Positions 55,007 to 62,406 of a DNA stretch of 64,000 nucleotides are shown here, piece by piece. This DNA comes from Lachnospiraceae bacterium (GTDB taxonomy: Bacteria > Bacillota > Clostridia > Lachnospirales > Lachnospiraceae): contig JAUNAJ010000011.1 of NCBI GenBank assembly GCA_030527645.1, forward strand, positions 17,821 to 81,820. The letters are read 5' to 3'. Under the pieces are notes generated by a model. It searched no databases. It was not told the origin of the DNA and saw only the letters and a program-made list of their open reading frames with translations. Both the position numbers and the translations under genes were made by a program. Positions within the stretch are counted from its first letter, which is position 1. The number at the start of each line of letters is the position of its first letter.

Positions 55007-55047
55007 AAGGAGGCATTCCGTTGACTCTGTCACCGGAATGCCTCCTT
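55007..55047 (-). terminator. Hairpin after the first cytidylate-kinase-like gene
   Basis: 14-bp perfect stem AAGGAGGCATTCCG with a 13-base loop, between convergent genes. The T-tract on the minus strand is weak (TTTATAAAAG). Confidence 0.7.
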
Positions 55048-55072
55048 CGTATAATCAGTATTCAAAAATTAA

Positions 55073-55672
55073 TTATCTATCCATCTTACGAGCGGTCTCG
55101 ACGATAATATCTGCACAGAACTCTTCACCAAGTGTACTGCTGTTCAGTACAAGATCATAATTCTCTGCCGCTCCCCACTCTCTTTCCGTGTTAAAGCTGT
55201 AGTAAGAAGCACGTCTGGTATCCTGTCTTTTTAAGAGCTTTTCAATGGGAGTTCTTGTCTCAGGATATTTCTCATGAATATTTTTTACTCTCGTGTCCAT
55301 ATCAGCGTGAATAAATACATTCAGAGATTCAATACTTTCCTCGTTCAGTATTGCATCCGCACATCGTCCGATTATAACACAGGGACCTTTTTTAGCCTCC
55401 TCCAGAATAATCTTCCGCTGGATATGATACATATCACTCTGATCATCCTCAAGATCCAAACCATTATAATATTTGGAATTTGTAAAGAGATCATACTGCA
55501 TCAGGAACTGACCCTTGCGTTCTGACTCATATGGTGAAACTCCGGAATTATCCTTATCATCATCAATTACAAACTTATCAATGATCGGAATATTTAACTC
55601 TTTGGCAACCAGTTCACCGATCTTGTGGCCGTTGCTTCCTGCTTCTCTACTGATTGTTATTACCGGCAGCAT
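55073..55672 (-). CDS. Cytidylate kinase-like family protein (paralogue 1)
   Basis: 199 residues from ATG at 55672, chosen because AGGAGGG lies just upstream; the open frame extends 57 codons further but that part carries promoter signals. Cytidylate-kinase-like fold: ITISREAGSNGHKIGELVAKEL (modified P-loop region), KGPCVIIGRCAD, and an Arg-rich lid with KLLKRQDTRRASYY. Family members are widespread in Clostridia with no proven substrate. Promoter with a Rex-like box over the -10. Confidence 0.88.
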   Translation of the reverse strand: MLPVITISREAGSNGHKIGELVAKELNIPIIDKFVIDDDKDNSGVSPYESERKGQFLMQYDLFTNSKYYNGLDLEDDQSDMYHIQRKIILEEAKKGPCVIIGRCADAILNEESIESLNVFIHADMDTRVKNIHEKYPETRTPIEKLLKRQDTRRASYYSFNTEREWGAAENYDLVLNSSTLGEEFCADIIVETARKMDR

Positions 55673-55806
55673 CTTACACCCTCCTAATACTAAACCTGCA
55701 CCTTCTGTCATCGTACACGGGAAATCTTCCCGTTCGCATACAGAATTTGTTACAGAATTTCTAAGCCCATTACTGTTGAAAACTGAAATGAAACAGAAAT
55801 TCTTAC

Positions 55807-55843
55807 TTGTTAACATTCTAACATAGTGATTAGTAAGATGCAA
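55807..55843 (-). promoter_or_regulatory. Promoter of kinase-like gene 1 with Rex-like operator over the -10
   Basis: Minus strand: TTGCAT (55843-55838), 17-base spacer, TAGAAT (55820-55815). The box ATGTTAGAATGTTAACAA (55824-55807) matches TTGTTAA-N4-TTAACAA at 12 of 14 defined positions and covers the -10. The leader to the ATG is about 135 bases. Confidence 0.7.
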
Positions 55844-55878
55844 GACTACGCACCTGTATCCTTATGTCTTGCTATCAG

Positions 55879-56391
55879 TTAAGCGGCGATCTTCTCTGCC
55901 ATCTTCTTTGCAGCTGCTTCGATCAGGTCTGCACATAACTCAGATCCAAATGCACCAATGTTCAGTGCAAGATCATATTTTCCGGAGTTATTCTTCTCTT
56001 TCTCGTTGAGACTTTCATTATTAGAATAAACAAAAATATCTAATGCAGGAATGCCTTCCTCAGCCATGATGTCTCGGGCACATTTTCCTACAACGATGCA
56101 TGGACCTTTTTTCACTTCATCCATAACGATCAGATGGCGGATATGATCCAGGTCACTCTGTCCGGATCCTAAAATCATTCCATTGTAGAAATTGGTTTTT
56201 GTGAACACATCATACTGCGTCTGGAACTCCCCAGATTTTTTAGAATTAAAAGAAGTAAGTCCGTTATGTTCACGAATTTCGTCAACCAGGAACTTATCAA
56301 CTACAGGCATCTCCAGCTTCTGAGCAACTAATTCAACAATCTTGTCAACGTTGATTCCTTTTTCTTTTGCGATCGTAATAATTGGCATCAT
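55879..56391 (-). CDS. Cytidylate kinase-like family protein, eroded (paralogue 2)
   Basis: 170 residues, about 30 shorter than its neighbour. The two align along most of their length (IITIAKEKG, KGPCIVVGKCARDIM, GSELCADLIEAAAKKM), but this one has lost the GSNG phosphate-loop equivalent (reads GINV) and the Arg-rich lid. It is therefore unlikely to be a kinase and may bind ligand or its paralogue. AAGGAGG precedes the ATG, so it appears expressed rather than dead. Confidence 0.85.
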   Translation of the reverse strand: MMPIITIAKEKGINVDKIVELVAQKLEMPVVDKFLVDEIREHNGLTSFNSKKSGEFQTQYDVFTKTNFYNGMILGSGQSDLDHIRHLIVMDEVKKGPCIVVGKCARDIMAEEGIPALDIFVYSNNESLNEKEKNNSGKYDLALNIGAFGSELCADLIEAAAKKMAEKIAA

Positions 56392-56509
56392 GGTACATCC
56401 TCCTTAATTCCTTACATTTCATTCAGAAATCAATCGTTCCGCTCGATGTGAATCGAATTATCCCTGAAATGAAGATTTATAGTATTGTGTGAAAGTAAAT
56501 ATGTTTTAT

Positions 56510-56546
56510 TTGTTAAGATATTAACATAACAAACAATAAAATGCAA
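56510..56546 (-). promoter_or_regulatory. Promoter of kinase-like gene 2 with Rex-like operator over the -10
   Basis: Minus strand: TTGCAT (56546-56541), 17-base spacer, TAATAT (56523-56518). The box ATGTTAATATCTTAACAA (56527-56510) matches TTGTTAA-N4-TTAACAA at 13 of 14 defined positions. Layout is identical to the promoter of paralogue 1. Confidence 0.75.
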
Positions 56547-56683
56547 GTATCTTTTGATAAACAATTATCAATATTTTAGATGTACTGCTATCGATTTTTT
56601 TGATGGCACCTGTTACAGATTATCATCTGCGGTGTTACTTTTAAGGTCGACCTCAGAAGCACCGGTATTCCTTCTATTTCCGG

Positions 56684-56862
56684 TTTCCTGTGCCCGGAGT
56701 TCTACCACGCGGCACAGATATTCCTGCTTTCTTCGGTTTCCTGTGCCCGAAGCACTTCCACGCGGCACAGCTATTCCTGCTTTCTCTGCTTTCCTGTGCA
56801 CGAAGCTCTACCACGCGGCACAGCTTTTCCTTCTTTCTCCGGTTTCCTGTGCCCAGAATCTC
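56684..56862. repeat. 53-base tandem repeat (3.4 copies)
   Basis: Units 56684-56736, 56737-56789, 56790-56842 and a partial 56843-56862, about 85-90 percent alike. Each unit can form a CTGTGCC/GGCACAG hairpin with a 16-base loop. No spacers, so not a CRISPR array. Confidence 0.92.
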
Positions 56863-56904
56863 TTGCAAACTGTATTTTAGATTCTTCGCAGCTGATAATG
56901 GTGT

Positions 56905-56957
56905 ATTTACGGTGTTTTGGCTGATTTACGGTGTTGTATATAACAATTTATGGTGCT
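56905..56957 (+). promoter_or_regulatory. Three iterated ATTTACGGTGTT motifs
   Basis: Copies at 56905-56916, 56924-56935 and 56946-56957 (last with two changes), spaced 19 and 22 bases. They overlap a possible promoter TTGGCT-16-TATAAC and lie upstream of the HTH-Uma2 gene, so they may be binding sites for its own HTH domain. Confidence 0.45.
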
Positions 56958-57128
56958 ATGCTACAGTTACAGATATATTTGAGTTCACCGAAAAAAAATA
57001 ACGAGTTCATTATCTACAATTAGAATTTTCCCCTCAACAATAAAGAGCTCATTATCTATTAATCAAAAGTTCTCCGTGAACAGTCGTGTTCGAAATCGAA
57101 TGCTCCAAATCAAAGGAGGAAAAAATCC

Positions 57129-58028
57129 ATGACAATTGATGAAATGCGTCGAATCAAAAAGGAAAAGGGCTACTCCTACCAGATGTTATCCGATCTGTCC
57201 GGAGTGCCGGTTGGCACCATGCAGAAAATCTTCAGGGGTGAAACAGAAAGTCCCCGATACGAAACCTTACATGCACTTGAGAAAGCGCTGTCGGGCAATG
57301 TGAATCAGCAAAGCCCTAACGCAGTATATGAAAGCAGCTCCGACTATGATACAGCAGATTGCGGGAACTTCGGAAACTCTCCCAGTAACGTCTCTGAAGT
57401 TCGAGGGAACTCTCCCAGTAACATCTCTGAAGTTCGTGAAAGTGCTCCGCACTATTGTGAAACTCTTCCTAAAAAACAGCAGGGTGAATATACGATGGAT
57501 GATTTCTATGCACTGCCGGAGGATCAGCGCTGGGAATTGATCGATGGATATCTGTTTGAAATGAATTCCCCCACAAGTTATCACCAGTTGATTGCCGGTG
57601 AAGTGTACAGGCAGATTGCAAACTTTATTATTCATCATGACGGAGACTGCACCCCCTTCATCTATCCTATGGATGTGCAGCTGGACAGAGATAACAGAAC
57701 CATGGTGGAGCCGGATGTGATCATAATGTGTGATCCGGATCAGATCACCGCCAGAAATCTGGTTGGCGCTCCCGATTTTGTTTTGGAGGTACTCTCTCCC
57801 AGTACAAGAAAACGTGATCTGAAAATCAAGCTTTCGAAGTATGAGCAAGCCGGTGTGCGGGAATACTGGGTCGTGGATCCTTATCAGCGGGTAGTGCTCT
57901 TCTATTTCTTTGAGAGCAGCGAATATATGACGATCTACCCCATCGATGCTGAGATTCCGGTAAATATCTATGAAGGTGAATTGAAGATCAGTTTGACAAG
58001 AGTATTGAAATGGCTCCCGGAAAAATAA
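57129..58028 (+). CDS. XRE-type HTH fused to a Uma2-family (PD-(D/E)XK) domain
   Basis: 299 residues. Residues 1-55 form a helix-turn-helix (GYSYQMLSDLSGVPVGTMQKI). A Ser/Asn-rich linker (60-115) has an 11-residue tandem duplication. Residues 118-296 are a Uma2/DUF820 domain with the nuclease-like set Asp196 (VEPDVII), Glu220 (VLEVLSPS) and Lys232/234 (KIKLSKYEQAGVREYWVVDP). Uma2 proteins are usually stand-alone and their role is unclear; the fusion suggests DNA targeting or autoregulation. AAAGGAGG precedes the ATG. A REP-like hairpin follows. Confidence 0.88.
   Translation: MTIDEMRRIKKEKGYSYQMLSDLSGVPVGTMQKIFRGETESPRYETLHALEKALSGNVNQQSPNAVYESSSDYDTADCGNFGNSPSNVSEVRGNSPSNISEVRESAPHYCETLPKKQQGEYTMDDFYALPEDQRWELIDGYLFEMNSPTSYHQLIAGEVYRQIANFIIHHDGDCTPFIYPMDVQLDRDNRTMVEPDVIIMCDPDQITARNLVGAPDFVLEVLSPSTRKRDLKIKLSKYEQAGVREYWVVDPYQRVVLFYFFESSEYMTIYPIDAEIPVNIYEGELKISLTRVLKWLPEK
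57375..57436. repeat. 33-base tandem duplication in the HTH-Uma2 linker
   Basis: Copy one 57375-57407, copy two 57408-57436 (partial), one mismatch. Keeps the reading frame. Confidence 0.85.
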
Positions 58029-58030
58029 AG

Positions 58031-58093
58031 GTGGAACGCGGGGACGGAGGCAGGGTTCCGTTTTGGTAGCCTGCCTCCGTCCCCGCGTTCTAC
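58031..58093. repeat. REP-like palindrome between HTH-Uma2 and FHA genes
   Basis: Arms 58031-58054 and 58070-58093 pair at 23 of 24 positions; core GGAACGCGGGGACGG. Located between convergent genes, it could terminate both. Confidence 0.87.
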
Positions 58094-58557
58094 TAAAAGC
58101 TCAAACGAAGTTTTATTCCGCCTACTCTTATCACGTCTCCGCAGTTGAGAAAGGCGGCATGTTCAATTCTCTTTTCATTTACATAGGTATGATTTCTTGA
58201 CTTCATGTCCTGAATACACAGTCTGTTCTGCACATAATAGAGCATGCAATGCTTTCGTGAGATTTTACTGTCACCGGACAGAACAAGCAGATTTTTATCC
58301 CGGTCTGAGCCATCCCTTCCGATGGTCAGCTGTCTGTTAAATGTTCTGTAATAGCGTTCGCCGCTGACCAGATTATCAATCACCACTGTTCGTGGAATAT
58401 TTCCCCCCTCAGTCATGCAGATGGTCTCATCAATGGGTGAAAGCGGAAAATATCCTTTATTGTCCTGCACCATGGCCTGCTGCCGGACATCCACTCCATT
58501 CCTGATCACTACATGATTCTTTTGTCCCGTTTGCTGTTTTCTTTTCTTAAACCACAT
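58093..58557 (-). CDS. FHA-domain protein
   Basis: 154 residues: a basic N-terminus then a forkhead-associated phosphothreonine-binding domain (about 65-152) with LTIGRDGSDRDKNLLV, SKISRKHCMLYY and SRNHTYVNEKRI, containing the phosphate-contacting Arg, Ser and Asn. Last gene of the type VII secretion run. FHA domains are recurrent in these systems (for example in EssC), so a regulatory or assembly role is inferred. Confidence 0.9.
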   Translation of the reverse strand: MWFKKRKQQTGQKNHVVIRNGVDVRQQAMVQDNKGYFPLSPIDETICMTEGGNIPRTVVIDNLVSGERYYRTFNRQLTIGRDGSDRDKNLLVLSGDSKISRKHCMLYYVQNRLCIQDMKSRNHTYVNEKRIEHAAFLNCGDVIRVGGIKLRLSF

Positions 58558-58576
58558 GTTCAGTCTGTTGGCTCCT

Positions 58577-58792
58577 TTACGATTTACACAGATCTTTCGC
58601 CTGCTCCAGTAATTCCAGGCTGTGTTTCAGCTGTTCACTCGCCGCTACAGCTGCGATTCTGAATTGCCTGCCGGCGTCATCGCTCCATACTTCCTGCAGC
58701 TTCTCGATCGTTTCCTCATATGGTTGGATCACATTCGCTTTCATGAAGGAAATCTGCTCCTCAAGGCTGTTTACAAGATTCTGATTGTCCAT
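58577..58792 (-). CDS. Small WXG100-like protein
   Basis: 71 residues, predicted two-helix hairpin with the turn motif WSDDAG in the WXG position. Shorter than the usual 100 residues. Probably part of the ESX-like secretion locus as a secreted or chaperone-like partner. AAGGA lies upstream of the ATG. Confidence 0.75.
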   Translation of the reverse strand: MDNQNLVNSLEEQISFMKANVIQPYEETIEKLQEVWSDDAGRQFRIAAVAASEQLKHSLELLEQAKDLCKS

Positions 58793-58850
58793 CCGTATTA
58801 CTTATTCCTTTCTTCTGATCGTCCATCGTATCACTATTTCTTTCCTATCA

Positions 58851-58989
58851 GAACGCATCAGATCATCGTACTCATTGAGTTGACTTATCCACTGCTTCGA
58901 ATTCATCGAAAAGCTTTAGAACGGTATCAGATTGTCGTATTTTCATCGAGTTGACTCATCCACTGCTTCGAATTCATCGAAAAGCTTTA
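58851..58989. repeat. About 70-base tandem duplication of a gene's 3' end
   Basis: Two copies (58851-58918 and 58919-58989) each begin GAACGNNATCAGAT and share ACTGCTTCGAATTCATCGAAAAGCTTTA. A third start lies at 58990, which is the 3' end of the next gene (encoding DEYDDLMPF). So the gene end and its downstream flank have been duplicated. Confidence 0.82.
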
Positions 58990-59343
58990 GAACGGCATCA
59001 GATCATCGTATTCATCGAGCCCGGTAATCTTACTGATCCCGAATTCTGTAGCAGGATATACGATTGTATCAAGATTGTACCGGTCCGTAATCCTTTTCTC
59101 TGTATCTGTATATGCAGAATACACTTCCTCCAGGGCAGATGCCATGGAAAAGAGAATACGAATATTCTCTTCCACGGACGTTCTTCCAAGAGCAAGTGTT
59201 TGCTGCACTGCTTCTTTATTCTGAGCAGGAGAAATCTGCTTCTCCAGCTCAGCAAGTCTTTCTTCGATTCGTCTCAGACCATTGATCTGTTCCTTCAGAT
59301 TTTCAATGGTTTCCCTGATCTGCCTGATATGTATTCGAGTCAT
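58987..59343 (-). CDS. Coiled-coil protein of the type VII locus
   Basis: 118 residues, mostly helical; residues 5-45 form a heptad-like Leu/Ile/Glu/Arg coiled coil. No family recognised. The ATG overlaps the preceding gene's stop by four bases, so the two are coupled. It may be an effector chaperone or immunity component for the peptidase-domain protein upstream. Its C-terminus lies in a DNA tandem repeat. Confidence 0.72.
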   Translation of the reverse strand: MTRIHIRQIRETIENLKEQINGLRRIEERLAELEKQISPAQNKEAVQQTLALGRTSVEENIRILFSMASALEEVYSAYTDTEKRITDRYNLDTIVYPATEFGISKITGLDEYDDLMPF

Positions 59344-59975
59344 GTGATCATAAACCTCACCGGTACTCCAAGGGCTTCTTCACAAAGCGGTTCCAGCTGC
59401 TCTTTTAAGGAATATACGATATTTAATCTCTTATTTTCTGCATCCCAGTCTCTGATATTACCTGCATCATCGTAATCCGGTACCGTAGCAATGCAGAATA
59501 CTACAGCATTGCTCGGAACGATCCCCTCTCCGTGAATGGAGGGAAACAGCTCTGTCTCGGCACACAGGGCAGGATCTGCAAATGATAAAACCTTCCTCCA
59601 GGTATGTGAAACAAGCTCTGCTGCCTGTTCGAGAGCCTCCCTGAGCTCTGCAGGGTATTCTTCCGGGCTGTCCGGATCGCTCTCCCTATGCAATGCAAGC
59701 AGATCATAGCATTTTTCAAGAAGCCGGAGCTGCTGCTCATCCAGCTGCTCCAGATGAACATCATTCCTGTTGTATATATATTTCAGAAACATATAATCAT
59801 GTTTCCGATAATAGTCCCAATTATTTTCACTGCAGGGAAGAAAGGGAGTCGTGTATTCCTCCATCCTCCGGTCAATACGGTCCAGCTGCGTGCTATCGAG
59901 CAAATACTGATGTGCCAGAAACCGATACAGATCGGCTGTTCCGTAGATTTCCGCGGATCTGTTTACTACATTCAT
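59340..59975 (-). CDS. Hypothetical acidic protein of the type VII locus
   Basis: 211 residues, acidic, predicted mainly helical with a beta-rich C-terminal part (VVFCIATVPDYDD, GVPVRFMIT). No signal peptide or membrane span. No family recognised. It directly follows the candidate effector gene, the usual place for a cytoplasmic immunity or chaperone gene. GAGGTGA precedes the ATG. Confidence 0.72.
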   Translation of the reverse strand: MNVVNRSAEIYGTADLYRFLAHQYLLDSTQLDRIDRRMEEYTTPFLPCSENNWDYYRKHDYMFLKYIYNRNDVHLEQLDEQQLRLLEKCYDLLALHRESDPDSPEEYPAELREALEQAAELVSHTWRKVLSFADPALCAETELFPSIHGEGIVPSNAVVFCIATVPDYDDAGNIRDWDAENKRLNIVYSLKEQLEPLCEEALGVPVRFMIT

Positions 59976-60057
59976 ACTGTCACCTCGCCTATTATTATGT
60001 TATACAACAACTGCTTTAAGAATACCAGCATCTAATAACTTGATTACAGCCGCTTCA

Positions 60058-61209
60058 TTATTTCTGTTTATACTGGTAATAGGAAAATCCACAATTACCT
60101 TCTGATGGATCAATATAATATGTTTTACCCCAGGAGGATACGATAAATCTTCCATCGGTTGTCACTCCGGTAATTGTCATTGCGTGCCCAACACCTTTCA
60201 AAGATTGGTATGCAGTTCCATCAGCATTTCTTATTGTTCCCTCTGAATAATGGAGAATCACATATCCATTTTCAGCATATTTTGAAAAATTCTTCGGCGT
60301 AATATTCTCAAATGATGTATGCACATATGCATCATGATCCGACAGATATTTTTCCAGACGGTAATGCTGTTCTTCCCAATCTGCGCCTGGGTCATCTGAT
60401 ATATCATAGTAATCGAACCCGTTTTCATTCATATAATGATTATCTGTCTGGCAATAGAAATCCACCAGTAATTCATTGAAATTCAGATCTCCGTCCCTGT
60501 ACATTGGTATTCCGAAGGTCTGTTCAAATTCAGATTCCCTTCCCTGATAGGCGGCAAAGATCGTGTTGACGGATGCTACATAGGAGCATCCTTCCGAATT
60601 CAGAACCTTCAAAAATTTTGCAATTTCCCAGTCTGACATGTTCCGATAATACTTTCGTACAATCGCATAAACGGATTTCTTAGCGGCACCTCGTAATTTC
60701 TGCGGAGCACCCTGATTGCCTCCGAAACTGCCATCCTCATCAAACACTACCGAATCAACACTATATCGCGGTCTGCTGTTTTCTATATTTTCCTGTTTCT
60801 TTTTCTTATCATATTGTGTATACGCATACAGTGAAGCAAGCAGTCCGGCAGCAATTATACCTGTTGTAACCGGCCCTATTGTATCGGAGTTTCCTCCATT
60901 GCCTGCATTACCGGAGTGATTCATAGAATATCCCTGCCCCAGCGTCGTCTCTGTATTCCCATACAATACTGCAATATCCTCCAGTACCTGAGCCATCGTT
61001 CCCGTCGTTCCGGCACATCGTTCCATTCTGCCGGTAATCCTGCCGAGGCTGATATTGATCTGGGGTGCGCTGCTGTGGATGTGTCTCAGCTCTTTCATTG
61101 CTGCCCGTACAGCAGCGTTAACAGAATGGAGTTCTCTGCTGTAATTACGGAGTTCTCTGCTGTCTGTCCTTAATGTGCCGGTATTAACCTGAAACGCAAC
61201 CTCTCCCAT
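60058..61209 (-). CDS. Candidate type VII effector with papain/C39-like peptidase domain
   Basis: 383 residues. Residues 1-92 form a WXG/LXG-like helical hairpin, 93-110 a Gly/Asn-rich linker, 111-131 a membrane span followed by KKKK, and about 175-383 a cysteine-peptidase-like domain. Candidate residues: Cys208 in EGCSYVASVN, His342 in GVGHAMTITGV, and SSWG at 358-361, the typical papain/C39 order. Target unknown. GGAGGGGG precedes the ATG. The two small genes downstream could protect the producer. Confidence 0.78.
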   Translation of the reverse strand: MGEVAFQVNTGTLRTDSRELRNYSRELHSVNAAVRAAMKELRHIHSSAPQINISLGRITGRMERCAGTTGTMAQVLEDIAVLYGNTETTLGQGYSMNHSGNAGNGGNSDTIGPVTTGIIAAGLLASLYAYTQYDKKKKQENIENSRPRYSVDSVVFDEDGSFGGNQGAPQKLRGAAKKSVYAIVRKYYRNMSDWEIAKFLKVLNSEGCSYVASVNTIFAAYQGRESEFEQTFGIPMYRDGDLNFNELLVDFYCQTDNHYMNENGFDYYDISDDPGADWEEQHYRLEKYLSDHDAYVHTSFENITPKNFSKYAENGYVILHYSEGTIRNADGTAYQSLKGVGHAMTITGVTTDGRFIVSSWGKTYYIDPSEGNCGFSYYQYKQK

Positions 61210-61248
61210 TTTTCCCCCTCCATTCTTTTCGGTTCAGTTTCTTTATCT

Positions 61249-61572
61249 TTATGAATATTTTCGTGCAAATCCAAGAGCTCTGGCTCTCATTTCCGCCCTG
61301 TAGGTACGCTCAGCGGTTGACTGCAGAACGGAAGCTGTTCTCCGAAGATCCTTCGCCATGCGAAGAATGTCCTCCTTCACAATATTTTCTTTTCTAAGGT
61401 ATGCCGAAGCACCTTCCCCCTTCCAGTCTGCGGAAAGCCTTCCGATCGAGTCCTCCATCTGTCCTCTGGCAAGACGTTCCAGCCGATCGGCATGCTCTGC
61501 GAGCTCCCGGGAAATTTTTCCTGCTCTTCTGTAATCCAGTTCTACATAGTCCGTGCGAAAAGCAAATCTCAT
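61249..61572 (-). CDS. WXG100-type protein 1 (WKG)
   Basis: 107 residues, helix-turn-helix hairpin of the ESAT-6/WXG100 superfamily with turn SADWKGEGASAYL near residue 50. The C-terminus is basic (RARALGFARKYS). Secreted dimer-forming substrate or effector partner of the type VII system. Closest WXG gene to the candidate effector. Confidence 0.82.
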   Translation of the reverse strand: MRFAFRTDYVELDYRRAGKISRELAEHADRLERLARGQMEDSIGRLSADWKGEGASAYLRKENIVKEDILRMAKDLRRTASVLQSTAERTYRAEMRARALGFARKYS

Positions 61573-61606
61573 ACGAACCTCACCTCTTTCATCTGTTCTG
61601 CCTGTT

Positions 61607-61924
61607 TCAGAAGATCACATCCTCCGGCAGTCCGGAGGCCATCTCCTGTGTGCTTCCTTCTGCCTCTTCATATCCTGCAGCCATCAGCTTCAGATCCGCT
61701 GCATGCTCTGCAAGTCTGTTCAGAATATCATCCACAGTGCCCTTCATATCATTGTATGCTTCTCTGTGCGCATCACCTGCATCTCCGATCCAGTATCCGG
61801 TGGATCCGGTTACAGCAGTTTCAATTACACTGAATCGGTTTTTCAGGTCGGTAACTGTTTTCTGTACCTCATCCGCCCCTGTGTACAAGGCCTGGGACGA
61901 TGCTTTTATACGAATCTCATCCAT
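61607..61924 (-). CDS. WXG100-type protein 2 (WIG)
   Basis: 105 residues. Two helices around the turn TGYWIGDAGDAHREAY near residue 46. The GGGGGAA ribosome binding site is strong. The C-terminus has YEEAEGSTQEMASGLPEDVIF, compatible with the YxxxD/E-type secretion signal. Confidence 0.82.
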   Translation of the reverse strand: MDEIRIKASSQALYTGADEVQKTVTDLKNRFSVIETAVTGSTGYWIGDAGDAHREAYNDMKGTVDDILNRLAEHAADLKLMAAGYEEAEGSTQEMASGLPEDVIF

Positions 61925-61940
61925 ACTTCAATTCCCCCTG

Positions 61941-62243
61941 TCAGACCCGGATCGATGAAATTGCCTGCAATACGGAACTTTCACATTTTTTATATTCCTT
62001 GCCGGCGTATTCCATCGCTGCAATATATTCCTCCAGCTGCTTCTGAAATTCCAGAATATAGTTATAGTCTGCCTGAAACTGCCGTAAGAATACATCGTGA
62101 GAGGGACCCTCCCACATGGAACCGAGCTGTTCCATCTGCTCCCTGAGCTGATTCACTCCGGCTCTGATCTGATCCAGTTCGGATTCGATTGTGTTTCGAT
62201 CTCTGTTCAGAGCATCGGTACTGATTTCTATATACTCTGCCAT
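61941..62243 (-). CDS. WXG100-type protein 3 (WEG)
   Basis: 100 residues, typical length. Turn LGSMWEGPSHDVFLRQF near 41-57. Ends YKKCESSVLQAISSIRV. AAGGA precedes the ATG. The third of five consecutive WXG genes. Confidence 0.85.
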   Translation of the reverse strand: MAEYIEISTDALNRDRNTIESELDQIRAGVNQLREQMEQLGSMWEGPSHDVFLRQFQADYNYILEFQKQLEEYIAAMEYAGKEYKKCESSVLQAISSIRV

Positions 62244-62406
62244 ATCTGTTCCTTTCTTTGCAGCCTCACGGACCGCATATCTCCGATTTCATTAAAGCGG
62301 ATAGTTGCATGCTGCTTTGCCGCAGGCTCATGAACGTAGGCTGCTTCGCAATCTTTGCGCTGCCCGAAGAGATGCGACCGTAAGGGCTGCCCGGATACCG
62401 ATTCTG

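Larger units (their letters stand above)
56392..57128. other. Long intergenic region with operator, minisatellite and iterated motifs
   Basis: 737 bases without a convincing gene. Contents: promoter and Rex-like box (56510-56546), 53-base tandem repeats (56684-56862), three ATTTACGGTGTT motifs (56905-56957), and two near-copies of GAGYTCATTATCTA (57003-57060). Open frames across the repeats lack ribosome binding sites. Confidence 0.65.

Noticed and set aside
56684..56862. Possible CRISPR array
   Set aside because: The repeats are directly adjacent with no unique spacers, and there are no cas genes in the window.
56554..56880. 108-codon plus-strand open frame and opposing frames over the minisatellite
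   Set aside because: No ribosome binding site, composition follows the repeat, and the 53-base unit shifts frame each copy.
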